From NCBI RefSeq assembly GCF_010119205.1, contig NZ_WRXM01000005.1, positions 124,001 to 188,000 of the forward strand: 64,000 nucleotides of DNA, given 5' to 3'. The notes beneath the pieces are model-generated. The model ran no database searches. It saw only the letters and a list, made by a program, of their open reading frames with translations, and was not told the DNA's origin. The position numbers and the translations under genes are program-made. Below are positions 8,796 through 16,718 of this stretch, one piece after another (position 1 is the first letter of the stretch; every line of letters begins with the position of its first letter). This DNA is from Haloarcula limicola. Its GTDB lineage: Archaea > Halobacteriota > Halobacteria > Halobacteriales > Haloarculaceae.

Positions 8796-9227
8796 TTACT
8801 CTTCAAACGGATTGTCGGGCGTCGTGAGACGAGTGATCGCAGCGACACTATCGAATCCGTCATCGAAGCTGTAGAGATAGTCGATCTCTTCTCGCTGCAT
8901 CGCTGCGACGATGATTGCATCGGTCAGGGAGAGTGACTCGTATCGTCGAAATAACGATCGGCCGGCGTCGAAGTCAACCTTCGGCGTCTGCTGCAGCGAG
9001 AACCCACTGCTCTCGATGAGTGCATCGAGCGTTTCAGTCGCGATGTCGTGTCCAGCTCTTGCCTGGAGGTAGTTGAGTGTCTCTTCGAGTACATCACTGA
9101 GGACGTACGCCGTCGGGAGTGTGCCTTGGTCGATAGCCTGTGCGATCGCCGCTCCACGCTCGTGGTTTTGGTCGCGAGTGAGACGTGCTGCGATGAGAAT
9201 ATTCGCATCGACAACGACGACGGCCAT
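8796..9227 (-). CDS. PIN-domain toxin paired with AbrB-type antitoxin
   Basis: This is a 143-residue PIN nuclease: D7 (VVDANILIAARL), D45/E48 (SDVLEETLNYL), D103 (SLTDAIIVAAM) and D122/D123 (YSFDDGFDSV) form the metal site. Its start codon overlaps the stop of the AbrB-type gene at 9227 (CTGATGG), indicating coupled translation. The ending SFDDGFDxVxxITRL is typical of PIN toxins partnered by AbrB/SpoVT proteins in haloarchaea. The pair is bracketed by two copies of repeat R (8637 and 9597), which could have helped it to move. Confidence 0.88.
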   Translation of the reverse strand: MAVVVVDANILIAARLTRDQNHERGAAIAQAIDQGTLPTAYVLSDVLEETLNYLQARAGHDIATETLDALIESSGFSLQQTPKVDFDAGRSLFRRYESLSLTDAIIVAAMQREEIDYLYSFDDGFDSVAAITRLTTPDNPFEE

Positions 9228-9475
9228 CAGTAGTCGCCCGCAATGAGATCGTGATCGTCGGCCGCGTCAGTTGGTTCGCCGATATCGACTGGCTCCAACT
9301 CCGAGAACGCACCATACTGTTGTTTCACGAGTGTGACTGAGAGTTGCCCGTCTTCGTCGACGTGCCACCGGAGTTTGTCGCCTGCTTCGACACCCGCCTC
9401 TCGTCGGATCGCTGCCGGGACGGTAACCGAGAAACTCTCATTCACCGTCGTTTCGTCTTCCACCTCGTGGGACAT
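9227..9475 (-). CDS. AbrB/SpoVT-type antitoxin
   Basis: This 82-residue protein has a swapped-hairpin AbrB domain: TTVNESFSVTVPAAIRREAG, VEAGDKLRWHVDEDGQLSV. The C-terminal tail (FSELEPVDIGEPTDAADDHD) is acidic and probably binds the PIN toxin. The ATG at 9475 (MSHEVEDETTV) is preferred over the frame start at 9517, since the extra residues are not family-like and would run through the probable operator. It should act as antitoxin and autorepressor. Confidence 0.85.
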   Translation of the reverse strand: MSHEVEDETTVNESFSVTVPAAIRREAGVEAGDKLRWHVDEDGQLSVTLVKQQYGAFSELEPVDIGEPTDAADDHDLIAGDY

Positions 9476-9504
9476 AGACGCAGATTCGGCGTGGTCACAA
9501 AAAT

Positions 9505-9520
9505 AATTTGTCCCCAAATT
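9505..9520. promoter_or_regulatory. Inverted repeat upstream of the AbrB/PIN pair
   Basis: AATTTG-TCCC-CAAATT is a 6-4-6 inverted repeat 30 bp before the antitoxin ATG, inside an AT-rich patch that also looks like the TATA region on the minus strand. An AbrB-type autoregulator binding here would block transcription. Confidence 0.4.
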
Positions 9521-9596
9521 TGCCCGTTCGTGCTGTCATAGAGTGCAGCAACTGGGTGCGACCCCAGTTGTGCAGGCGTGGAGTGAGTGGTCGTCA

Positions 9597-9645
9597 CATG
9601 AACGGAGCGACCAGTTCCGATTCCCGGCTCACAACGGGTGTGACG
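9597..9645 (+). repeat. Dispersed repeat R, copy 2
   Basis: It shares GGAGCGACCAGT and ACAACGGGTGTGAC with copies 1 and 3. It is preceded by a hairpin at 9549-9570 (CAACTGGG/CCCAGTTG). It lies 960 bp from copy 1 in direct orientation, with the AbrB/PIN genes between them. Confidence 0.55.
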
Positions 9646-9766
9646 GACCGTCTCCAGAAAGGGTTTGAGGACTGCTCAAGGCAAGATCACGAGCGTAGCG
9701 ATAACCGAATCGTGCGAGTGGGCACTCTCCTACAACATTTTTCATAGTGGCCGGCCCAGCGTCTGT

Positions 9767-11361
9767 ATGAGTTCGCCGTACCCGGAGACGCTCCCCAGCC
9801 TGTTCGATCAGGCTCTACGGAAGTACGCCGACCGCCCCGCGCTCCAAGACGGGACCCAATCACTAACATACGGAACCATTGACGAGCGGTCGGAGCGGAT
9901 GGCCAGCGCACTAGCGTCGCTCGGTATCGGGCTCGAAGATCGGGTTGGCGTTCTCCTCGAGAATGCGGCGAACGTGCCGGTCGTCGACATCGGTATCTTA
10001 CGGGCCGGCGGCACCCGTCTTCCGCTCAATCCACAGCACAGCGTCGACGAGTTACGGTATCTCCTTTCTGACTCCCAGGCGGAGACGGTCGTCTGTGACG
10101 CGGCGCGACTTGAAGCGCTCAACGCCGTCTCATCGGCGGTCGACTCGCTCCAACGGTGATTGTTGTCGGTGCCGACGGCGATGACTCGATCTCAATGGAC
10201 GGCATCGATGTCCACCGATACGAAACCCTCCTTGACAGTCACGACGGCGAGTTCGATCGTCCCTCTCCCTCCCCGGAAGCCATCGCCGGCCACTTCTACA
10301 CCGGCGGGACAACGGGCGAACCGAAGGGGGTTCTATACACCCATCGATGCCTCGTGGAGAATCTCCAGGCGCATCTGCTCGAGTTCGGATTCGCGGGAGA
10401 CGATGTCGGGCTGTTGACGACACCACTGTCGCACTCGGCCGGAACGTTCTGTCTGGCGGCGCTTCTCGGGGGTGGCAAAGTGCTGATCCGGGACCAGTTC
10501 GATCCGGACGAAGCGGCCGAGATTATCGAGCACGCCGGCGTGACGTGGACATTTCTCGTCCCGACGATGATCTATCGCTTGCTCGACGCAGATAGCCTCG
10601 CGGCCGTCAACCACTCATCGCTCACCCGAATTATCTACGGTGCCGCGCCAATGCGGACCGACCGGCTCAAAGAGGGTATCGAGCGAATTGGGCCTGTCTT
10701 TCACCAGTTCTACGGACAGACAGAAGTCCCGAACCTCATCACGACGTTTCCGCCGGCAGAACATGCCCAGGCTGCTGAGGCAGGCGACCTCGCCCGTCTG
10801 CAGTCCGCCGGGACGCCTTGCCTCCGAGCGACTGTCGAGGTCCGCGACGCGGACACGGATGACCCGCTCCCGCCCGGCGAAACTGGAGAGATTGCCGTCG
10901 CCGCGCCGTACGCGTTCGAGGAGTACTTTGGTCGGCCTGAGACGACAGCCGAGACCCGTCGCGATGGCTGGGTGTATACCGGTGATATTGGCAGACTCGA
11001 CGACGCGGGCTACCTCACATTAGTCGATCGGAGTAGTGACGTCATCGTCACCGGCGGCATGAACGTCTACGGCCGGTCCGTCGAACAGGTCCTGCGGGAG
11101 CATCCAGACGTCGCAGAGGCTATCGTCGTCGGTGTTCCAGACGAGGAGTGGGGCGAGGCCGTCCATGCCGTGCTGGTGCCAGCGGAAACGACGATCGACC
11201 GCGAGAGTGTCGAGACAGTGGCCGACGAGCGGTTGGCGCCGTACAAGAAACCGAAGTCCTATGAGATCATCGAGTCGCTCCCGACGACTAATCTCGGTAA
11301 GATCGACCGAAGCAAAATCAGGGAGCGATATTGGGACGACGAGGCGCGCTCGATTCACTAA
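9767..11361 (+). pseudogene. AMP-forming acyl-CoA synthetase, frameshifted
   Basis: Two adjoining frames make one ANL-superfamily acyl-CoA ligase. The N-terminal part (9767-10159) has LFDQALRKYADRPAL and the GILRAGGTRLPLNP region. The second part (10156-11361) has the P-loop YTGGTTGEPKGVLYTH, YGAAPMRTDR, the A8-type core YTGDIGRLDDAGYL and the catalytic lysine region TTNLGKIDRSKIRERY. The frames join at a TGA overlapping a GTG near 10157; one extra base there would read through as QRVIVVG. Total length (about 530 residues) equals a normal ligase, so this is most simply a recent single-base deletion. Without it, the enzyme would activate a carboxylic acid to its CoA thioester using ATP. Programmed frameshifting or a sequencing error are alternatives. 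Confidence 0.75.
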
Positions 11362-11374
11362 CCGGAGGTGCCGC

Positions 11375-11467
11375 TCAGTTCGACAGCGTCGCCTCGACTC
11401 GCTCGAACGTCGCGTGTAGCCGGTCGACGATGTCATCGGCCGCTGCGCGGTCGATAGTCAGTGGCGG
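11375..11467 (-). pseudogene. C-terminal fragment of a class III aminotransferase
   Basis: Read on the minus strand this gives PPLTIDRAAADDIVDRLHAT, then FERVEATLSN and a stop. The PPLTIDxxxADxIVxRL ending is typical of PLP-dependent class III aminotransferases (GABA, diaminobutyrate or acetylornithine type). Only about 30 residues remain. The fragment breaks exactly where the aldehyde dehydrogenase fragment begins on the other strand. Confidence 0.5.
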
Positions 11468-12286
11468 CTACAGATTCCCGATGACCGAGTCGCGAACGTT
11501 ATCAGAGACGACCGGATTGCGGCGGTTACGCTCACCGGAAGCACTCGCGCCGGGCGGGCGGTGGCCGCCGAAAGTGGCGAGGCCCTCAAAAAGACCGTCC
11601 TCGAACTCGGCGGAAGCGACCCGTTCATTGTCCTCGACGATGCGCCGATCGAAACGGTCGCCGAGCGTGCTGCGTCGGCCCGCACACTGAACGCTGGACA
11701 GTCGTGCATCTCCGCTAAACGAATCGTCGTCCACGATGGAATTGCCGACGAGTTTCTCAGCGCGTTCACGCGGGAGATGAAATCGCTTACCGTCGGCGAT
11801 CCTGCCGACGAAGCGACGGACATCGGCCCCTTAGCCAGAGCCGACCTACTCGAACAACTTGATGAGCAAGTCCAAGCTTCCGTTGATGCCGGTGCTACTA
11901 TCGTTACGGGTGGCGAACCGCTCTCCCGAACAGGATACTTCTATCCGCCAACAGTATTGACTGCTGTTCCAGATGGGTGTCCAGCTGCTGAGGAAGAGCT
12001 TTTCGGACCGGTCGCAACTGTCACCTCCGTCTCCGACGAGGAGACGGCGGTCAGCGTCGCGAACGACTCTCAGTACGGTCTTGGGGCGAGCGTCTGGACC
12101 GGAGATACCGACCGCGGTGAAAATCTCGTCTCCAAAATCGAATCTGGGAATGTCTTCGTTAATCAGATTGTACAGTCCGATCCGCGACTCCCTTTTGGCG
12201 GTATCGAGCAGTCGGGATACGGGTCGGAACTCTCCGATCACGGTATTCGAGAGTTCACCAATCCGAAAACGGTTTGGGTTGAATGA
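11468..12286 (+). pseudogene. Aldehyde dehydrogenase, C-terminal half only (succinate-semialdehyde type)
   Basis: The frame enters directly inside an ALDH without a start: IPDDRVANVIRDDRIAAV, TLTGSTRAGR, then the general-base glutamate in VLELGGSDPF, the catalytic cysteine in NAGQSCISAKR, EELFGPVATV, and the final LPFGGIEQSGYGSEL and FTNPKTVWV. About 220 N-terminal residues with most of the NAD-binding fold are missing. An internal GTG/ATG could still be used, but a functional enzyme is unlikely. It abuts a truncated aminotransferase. Aminotransferase plus semialdehyde dehydrogenase suggests that a GABA-like degradation locus was deleted. Confidence 0.8.
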
Positions 12287-12311
12287 CTCACCTCTTTCTT
12301 CGCGAACTGTC

Positions 12312-12520
12312 GCCAAGCCAAAGTCAAGACGAGGTTCGTCGAGCGCTCGAACCGCTAGAACACGTATCGGGCGATTAGCGTCGCCAAGCGCTGATTAGAG
12401 TTCGCCACTGAGCGAACCGACGGGAGTGGCGTGTCGTGAGATCGGTGCCGTGAACCAGTCCCCGGACGGGCCCACTGCCTCGACGCTCTCCGTCCAGTCA
12501 CCGTTACAGGGAGTGAGAAT
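12312..12520. repeat. Degenerate mobile-element relic, copy 2 (blocks B then A)
   Basis: Block B (about 12312-12410, GCCAAGCCAAAGTCAAGACG onward) is followed by block A (about 12437-12520, with GAACCAGTCCCCGGACGGGC). The two blocks are clearly related to 534-630 and 451-533 but in reversed order, on the same strand. No intact transposase is present. Confidence 0.45.
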
Positions 12521-12540
12521 ACGACTCTATTAGCGACTCG

Positions 12541-12651
12541 CGTTCCCAGGATCGGGGAACCGTCGAGCTCGTCGACAAAGATGGCCTTGAGACAGTCCTG
12601 AACGAAGCCGCACGTATCGAGTGGGACAAACAGGTTGCCGCTAACGACTAA
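12541..12651 (+). pseudogene. Short C-terminal gene fragment
   Basis: The frame reads RSQDRGTVELVDKDGLETVL, then NEAARIEWDKQVAAND and a stop. The even, acidic composition is typical of real haloarchaeal protein, and it has no start codon of its own. It resembles the end of a small DNA-binding or antitoxin-like protein, but the family is not recognised. It directly follows the relic repeat. Confidence 0.3.
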
Positions 12652-12701
12652 TGTGGTGCCTCTGGTAGTTATTGTATCCTTAGAGAGGCAAAATTAATAC
12701 G

Positions 12702-12797
12702 CTACACCGGCGGTTCGAGGAGTTCATATTCCTCCCCAAGTAGCTCCCATACTTCGTGGGCTTCTGCAAGCGAATCGATGTCTTTCCGAGCGGTTAG
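12702..12797 (-). pseudogene. Short C-terminal gene fragment after the HalOD1 gene
   Basis: The minus-strand frame reads YHYLTARKDIDSLAEAHEVW, then ELLGEEYELLEPPV and a stop. It has real-protein composition but no start. It touches the end of the HalOD1 gene at 12794 in another frame, so an insertion or deletion probably joined them. Function unknown. Confidence 0.3.
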
Positions 12798-13117
12798 GTA
12801 GTGGTAGCATCAGATTCGGGCTGAATGTAGATATTGCTGCCACACTTGACCGAGACCCGGCAGCCACTGTAATTAAACGAAAGAATGCCATCAGTGGCTG
12901 ACTCAGCAACCGCCTCAAGTGCTTCGGGATTGATGGTATTACGAAGCGGAGTGAGAGTGACCGGGTCCTTACCAACGGCAGCCGCGACGGAACAAATAAT
13001 TAGTGTACTGAGTGGCTGGTCCGAATAGCGTTCCAGATCTACTGCGTACCGCCCATCGTCGAGCTCCTTGAGTTTAATCCCAGTAGTCTGGTCCCGTAAT
13101 GGGTTCTGTGCGCTCAT
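12794..13117 (-). CDS. HalOD1 output-domain protein
   Basis: This 107-residue protein matches the halobacterial output domain 1: YSDQPLSTLIICSVAAAVGK, PVTLTPLRNTINPEALEAV, and the ending GILSFNYSGCRVSVKCGSNI. HalOD1 is found alone or fused to response regulators and is thought to transmit signals; its mechanism is unknown. ATG 13117 (MSAQNPLRDQTTG) is preferred over an upstream frame start at 13270, which would cross an AT-rich promoter region. It is transcribed away from the small gene at 13249. Confidence 0.8.
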   Translation of the reverse strand: MSAQNPLRDQTTGIKLKELDDGRYAVDLERYSDQPLSTLIICSVAAAVGKDPVTLTPLRNTINPEALEAVAESATDGILSFNYSGCRVSVKCGSNIYIQPESDATTT

Positions 13118-13248
13118 TCTTGCTACGTCAGTCCGTATTATTAGCTGTCCTATAACCCTGCTCACATATAGTTGATAACCAATCAGTACTATCCTATAAG
13201 CAATAAAAGAATGGTTAACAAACAAAGTGGGCCCTGTGCCTGTGGTTG

Positions 13249-13419
13249 ATGGAAGATCAGACCTCTCCAACCGATTTCTCGCTCAACATTCAAGAATCCG
13301 ATGAGATTGCCGAGGTATTTGTCGGGTATAGAACAACAGATGGGGAGGAAATCATCCTTACCTCAGCAGAACTGCCTGTCAGGGCTACTCTCCAAAGCAG
13401 CAAGCTTCAAACCGAATAG
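13249..13419 (+). CDS. Small hypothetical protein (56 residues)
   Basis: ATG 13249 opens a short acidic frame (MEDQTSPTDFSLNIQESDEI, later VGYRTTDGEEIILTSAELPV) ending at TAG 13417-13419. The CCTATAAGCAA sequence near 13190 could be its TATA region. The residue use is typical of haloarchaeal proteins. It is divergent from the HalOD1 gene. No family recognised; expression is unproven. Confidence 0.45.
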   Translation: MEDQTSPTDFSLNIQESDEIAEVFVGYRTTDGEEIILTSAELPVRATLQSSKLQTE

Positions 13420-13449
13420 CTGTGATTTCAAACAGGAGATGGTGAGTGT

Positions 13450-13640
13450 TGGAGTGTATTGACATCCGCGAAGCGACGTTCATCCGCGAGACGATGCAAG
13501 CCAGAAGTCCCGTGCTTAGCGATGGAGCGGGTGGTACAAACAAGAACAGTCGTCCGTTACGATGTCGAATCGCTTCGTGCGACTAATATTCTTGACAGCC
13601 ACCAACGACTGAAGTCGTGAGCTTTCTCCTTGCTTTTGTG
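13450..13640 (+). repeat. 3'-end relic of an IS200/IS605-like (tnpB) element
   Basis: The block contains a TnpB-tail-like RSPVL codon run near 13500 and a terminal ACGACT-GA-AGTCGT hairpin (13605-13618) flanked by AGCTTTCTCC. The same hairpin type occurs at 23180 and 23566. There is no transposase frame. The rest of 13641-13851 holds nothing recognisable. Confidence 0.4.
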
Positions 13641-13851
13641 TAACGGACCGCCGTTCTCTTCTGGTGTCTTTGCCTCGAAGGGGGGCAAATAAGTTACGGA
13701 TGCATTGAACAGTTGATTGGCAGAGTGGCCCCCGGTATGCTGTGGATTTCACACTTGGGAAACAGGAATCTTATCCGGAAGCGCCTTCAGGGCGCCGCAT
13801 CGGTAGATGCTTTCTCGTTTCCACTCGTCATTGATTCGATTCACGAGTGCC

Positions 13852-14484
13852 TCATCGTGGTTCGATGGTGACTGACAGGTCGTCGATATAGTGGGTCGCG
13901 TCGGCTTCCCAGATAACGGCGGTTCCGACAGCAAAATATAGTGTGTCAGTCGATAGTTCCGGAGTTGTCCACTCAAAACTGTATTCTCGCCAGCCATCCG
14001 ACAACCAGAGCGGTTCTCGAAGCCCGCCAAACGGTGTTTCTCCGAATTCGGTTGAATTCACGCCAAGTTGTGGGAAGTCTTCTTCGACTTCCGCGGGTTC
14101 CGGACCGAGTCGCATTACTGCATGACGGATCGTGTTGAACGATTCCGACTCGCTCCAGAATTGCCCTGTCGCCTTGATCTGGTATGCCTGTCCGGGTTCA
14201 ACAGCGATCGGATGGGCTCCCCAAGTCACGCCGTCGTCGTAATCGCCCTCGTTCCATACTCGAAGCGAGCGGTTGCCCTCGGCCGATTCTGCCCCGGAGA
14301 TGTCTACCTCCCACTCGAAATCCGCGAGGTCTACTTCCGGACCGATTGTCGCACGAGTATCCCACTCACTGAGACCGTCTTCGAATCCTTCGGTAAAGTC
14401 AGAGGTGTTACTCTGGCCGATACAGCCCGCAATGCCAGTGATGCCAATTGCGGCACTAGTCTGGAGTAGATCACGACGAAGCAC
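13852..14484 (-). CDS. Tat-type lipoprotein with carbohydrate-binding-like domain
   Basis: GTG 14484 starts VLRRDLLQTSAAIGITGIAGC, a twin-arginine signal ending in a lipobox, so the mature protein would be lipid-anchored at Cys and face outside. The body (about 190 residues) is beta-rich: FTEGFEDGLSEWDTRATIGP, NRSLRVWNEGDYDDG, VEPGQAYQIKATGQFWSES, YIDDLSVTIEP, a jelly-roll arrangement like CBM4/9 or related modules. A TATA-like TTATAC lies about 25 nt before the start, which would make the transcript nearly leaderless. The frame continues to 14883, but the upstream part is a separate relic. Ligand unknown. Confidence 0.7.
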   Translation of the reverse strand: MLRRDLLQTSAAIGITGIAGCIGQSNTSDFTEGFEDGLSEWDTRATIGPEVDLADFEWEVDISGAESAEGNRSLRVWNEGDYDDGVTWGAHPIAVEPGQAYQIKATGQFWSESESFNTIRHAVMRLGPEPAEVEEDFPQLGVNSTEFGETPFGGLREPLWLSDGWREYSFEWTTPELSTDTLYFAVGTAVIWEADATHYIDDLSVTIEPR

Positions 14485-14630
14485 ACATCTAAAAATAGTA
14501 CAAGAGGTATAACTACTGGGTCTCTGTTCACTATTGTATCGCATCAAAATAGCCTCTACAGCGATTAATATTGGCGTAGACCTGGTTTGTGTACGTTTAA
14601 CGGAGCAATCCCTTGAGACTTGGTTACTCA

Positions 14631-14649
14631 CTCTCTCTCTCTCTCTCTC
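14631..14649. repeat. (CT)n simple repeat
   Basis: Nineteen bases of alternating CT. It lies between the lipoprotein gene and a stretch (about 14655-14780, minus strand) with a membrane-helix-like frame (YLGIAIVCLFTGVFVTLCAP), probably a decayed membrane protein gene. Confidence 0.7.
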
Positions 14650-14790
14650 GAACGGACTGTTAGGCAACCGCGGCCACAGAATCCCGCTGATCCAAGCCAT
14701 GTATGGTGCACAGAGCGTCACGAAGACACCGGTGAACAGACAGACGATTGCAATTCCCAAGTAGATACTAGCTGGTAGCGCCGACTCTGC

Positions 14791-14928
14791 TTCGAGGTCC
14801 AGAACATGGTCTTTACGCGCATCGACGACGGGAAGATCGTCGAACGATGGGTGCAGCCGGATACGCTTGGCATGCTGGCCCAACTCGGAATCGTCTCACC
14901 GCCGAGTGACGTCCCAGTCCAGTCGTGA
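14791..14928 (+). pseudogene. C-terminal fragment of a SnoaL-like/ester cyclase protein
   Basis: The frame reads FEVQNMVFTRIDDGKIVERW, VQPDTLGMLAQLGIVSPPSD and VPVQS before a stop. The pattern DGKIVERWxxxDxxGxLxQLG is the C-terminal signature of SnoaL-like polyketide cyclase/ester cyclase proteins, which need about 130-150 residues. Only about 45 residues survive, without a start. Confidence 0.6.
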
Positions 14929-14963
14929 CCGTCTCGGAGACACTTTCTTAAGAGAAGATTCCC

Positions 14964-15272
14964 ATGGAAATCGTATTCATCACGTACGAATCAGCGTTGG
15001 CGGTTGACGAGATCGACTCGCTGTTCCGAGAACGCGCCGAGCGGTATCGTGCGATGGATGGGTTGCTCCAGAAGTTCTATCTCCGCGATGAGAAGAATGG
15101 ACGGGTCGGTGGGATCTACGTTTTCGAGTCCGCGGCGTCTGCAGATGCGCTATTCGAGTCAGACATTCATGCTAGCCTGAGAGAAGCATACAAGGTACGG
15201 GACATCGACATCGCACGGTATCAGGTGATGTTCCCCCTCTACGAGTCCGCAGATTTTCCTGAGTCACCCTAG
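14964..15272 (+). CDS. YdhR-type putative monooxygenase (dimeric alpha-beta barrel)
   Basis: This 102-residue protein begins MEIVFITYESALAVDEIDSL and continues RYRAMDGLLQKFYLRDEKN, VGGIYVFESAASADALFES and IDIARYQVMFPLYE. This is the dimeric ferredoxin-like ABM/YdhR fold: putative small cofactor-free monooxygenases or stress proteins, substrate unknown. It is complete and follows the truncated SnoaL-like fragment by 35 nt. It is a single gene; the next operon begins 360 bp downstream. Confidence 0.8.
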   Translation: MEIVFITYESALAVDEIDSLFRERAERYRAMDGLLQKFYLRDEKNGRVGGIYVFESAASADALFESDIHASLREAYKVRDIDIARYQVMFPLYESADFPESP

Positions 15273-15469
15273 CTTCGATTCTTGACCGCTTTCAGGGCAA
15301 TCGATTCGCACTGTCATCGGTAGCTGTGAGTCCGTTCACGGAGCGTTTGCGTTGGTGCTGACTACGCGCGGTGTCTGCGTGGGCGACGAAAGGAATAGTA
15401 TCTTCTAACGAGCTCCGCCCTCGAACTCTCAGCTCACACTTTGGCAGTTACGAGCCGCACCTGAATAGC

Positions 15470-15494
15470 GTATCTGTATCAGGTATACAGATAC
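15470..15494. promoter_or_regulatory. 10-bp inverted repeat, 5-nt loop
   Basis: GTATCTGTAT-CAGGT-ATACAGATAC is a perfect 10-bp inverted repeat 140 bp before the metal transporter start. It could be an operator or, as RNA, a hairpin after the YdhR-type gene. No poly-T follows, so a terminator is less likely. Confidence 0.45.
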
Positions 15495-15574
15495 AAGAGA
15501 TGCACGGGACACGACCCACAGATCCGGCCGAACAGTCGCGTCCATCCTGCCCGGCGCTATTGCTACGACCGAAA

Positions 15575-15583
15575 CCTATACAT
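15575..15583 (+). promoter_or_regulatory. TATA box of the metal-transport operon
   Basis: CCTATACAT preceded by CGAAA (BRE-like), with the next inverted repeat at the expected start of transcription about 25 nt downstream. Confidence 0.5.
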
Positions 15584-15603
15584 GAGGGTAGAGAAAACCA
15601 TAG

Positions 15604-15619
15604 ATTAGACGAGTCTAAT
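15604..15619. promoter_or_regulatory. Probable DtxR-family operator
   Basis: ATTAGAC-GA-GTCTAAT is a 7-2-7 inverted repeat located about 25 nt after the TATA box and 16 nt before the ATG of the binding-protein gene. The operon's last gene encodes a DtxR-family repressor. Position at the start of transcription fits metal-dependent repression. Confidence 0.55.
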
Positions 15620-15635
15620 TGAGAGTTTAGATATA

Positions 15636-16718
15636 ATGCCATACGAGAGAGAGCCCAAACGAACGATGACGCGACGAGACGCGCTACGCGCTGGCGGTGC
15701 AGCGGTGCTGGGGGGGTTGGCTGGGTGCACGGCGCTGCCGAGCGCACCGATACAGGCTGGAAGTGATAGTGACGAGGGAAGCGACGATCCGGTCGTCGTG
15801 GCCTCGTTCTTCAGTTTCTTCGACTTCGGCCGGCAGATCGCTGATGGAACCCCACTGACGGTGGAAAATCTCGTGCCAACGGGGTTGCACGGCCACGGTT
15901 GGGAGCCCAATGCCAGTATCACACAGCGCATCATTGAGGCGGACGCGTTCATCCACGTCGGGGAGGACTTCCAGCCCTGGGCCGACCGCGCCATCCGGAC
16001 AATCAAGGGTGACGACGTGGACACAGCCCTAATTAACGCCCGGCAAGGCATCGAGCTGGTAGACTTAGCCACGTCCCTTGACCGCGAGGAGGAAGGTGTC
16101 GGCGCTCAGCGCGGCCAGGATCCACACTTTTGGCTGGATCCTCGGCGCGCAAAGGCGTCTGTCGACAACATCGCGACCGGGTTCGCTGAGATCGTTCCGG
16201 AGCATGCTGAGACCTTTCGTGAAAATGCCGAGACGTACAAGTCCGAGGTTCTTGCCAGCATAGACGCGGACTATCAGGCAATCTTCGACCGAGCTCAACG
16301 CGACATCGTCCAGCTGGCCGCGCACAACGCGTTCCAATACATTGGCGTGCGCTACGGCGTACGGATGCGACCGTTAGTGACGAACCTCGCGGCGAGCGGC
16401 GACGTCAAGCCCGCCGACATTCAGGAGGCGGCGACGGTCATCCGCGAGAACGATATTCGGTATATCGCCAACGGTATCTTTGAGTCCCAGCGCCCGGCCC
16501 AGCAGCTCGTCCGCGAGACGAATGTCGAGGCGTACTTCCCCGTGACACCATACGCCGGCGTCCGCGAGGAGTGGGTCGAGGAGAACTGGGGCTACGAGGA
16601 GATAGCGTACAACATCAACATGCCCACGTTTGAGATCGTCCTCGGGAACAAGACACCTGCGGACGCCACTCCGCGGGAGGGGTGGATCGAGCAGTGGCGA
16701 AACTTCGAACCAATATGA
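15636..16718 (+). CDS. Metal ABC transporter, substrate-binding lipoprotein (ZnuA/TroA family)
   Basis: This 360-residue cluster A-I binding protein has a twin-arginine signal (TMTRRDALRAGGAAVLGGLA then GC lipobox). Metal ligand regions are visible: GLHGHGWEP, QDPHFWLDPR and LAAHNAFQYIGVRYG, with the fourth ligand probably in GIFESQ. The family binds Mn2+, Zn2+ or Fe2+; the DtxR-type regulator favours Mn or Fe. The acidic histidine-rich loop of Zn-specific ZnuA is absent. It is the first gene of a four-gene operon in which each later start overlaps the previous stop. It resides on the outer face of the membrane. Confidence 0.9.
   Translation: MPYEREPKRTMTRRDALRAGGAAVLGGLAGCTALPSAPIQAGSDSDEGSDDPVVVASFFSFFDFGRQIADGTPLTVENLVPTGLHGHGWEPNASITQRIIEADAFIHVGEDFQPWADRAIRTIKGDDVDTALINARQGIELVDLATSLDREEEGVGAQRGQDPHFWLDPRRAKASVDNIATGFAEIVPEHAETFRENAETYKSEVLASIDADYQAIFDRAQRDIVQLAAHNAFQYIGVRYGVRMRPLVTNLAASGDVKPADIQEAATVIRENDIRYIANGIFESQRPAQQLVRETNVEAYFPVTPYAGVREEWVEENWGYEEIAYNINMPTFEIVLGNKTPADATPREGWIEQWRNFEPI

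Noticed and set aside
14484-14883. Extended N-terminus of the 13852 lipoprotein
   Set aside because: The RR signal and lipobox start at 14484, and the upstream part contains a separate membrane-like relic and the CT repeat.
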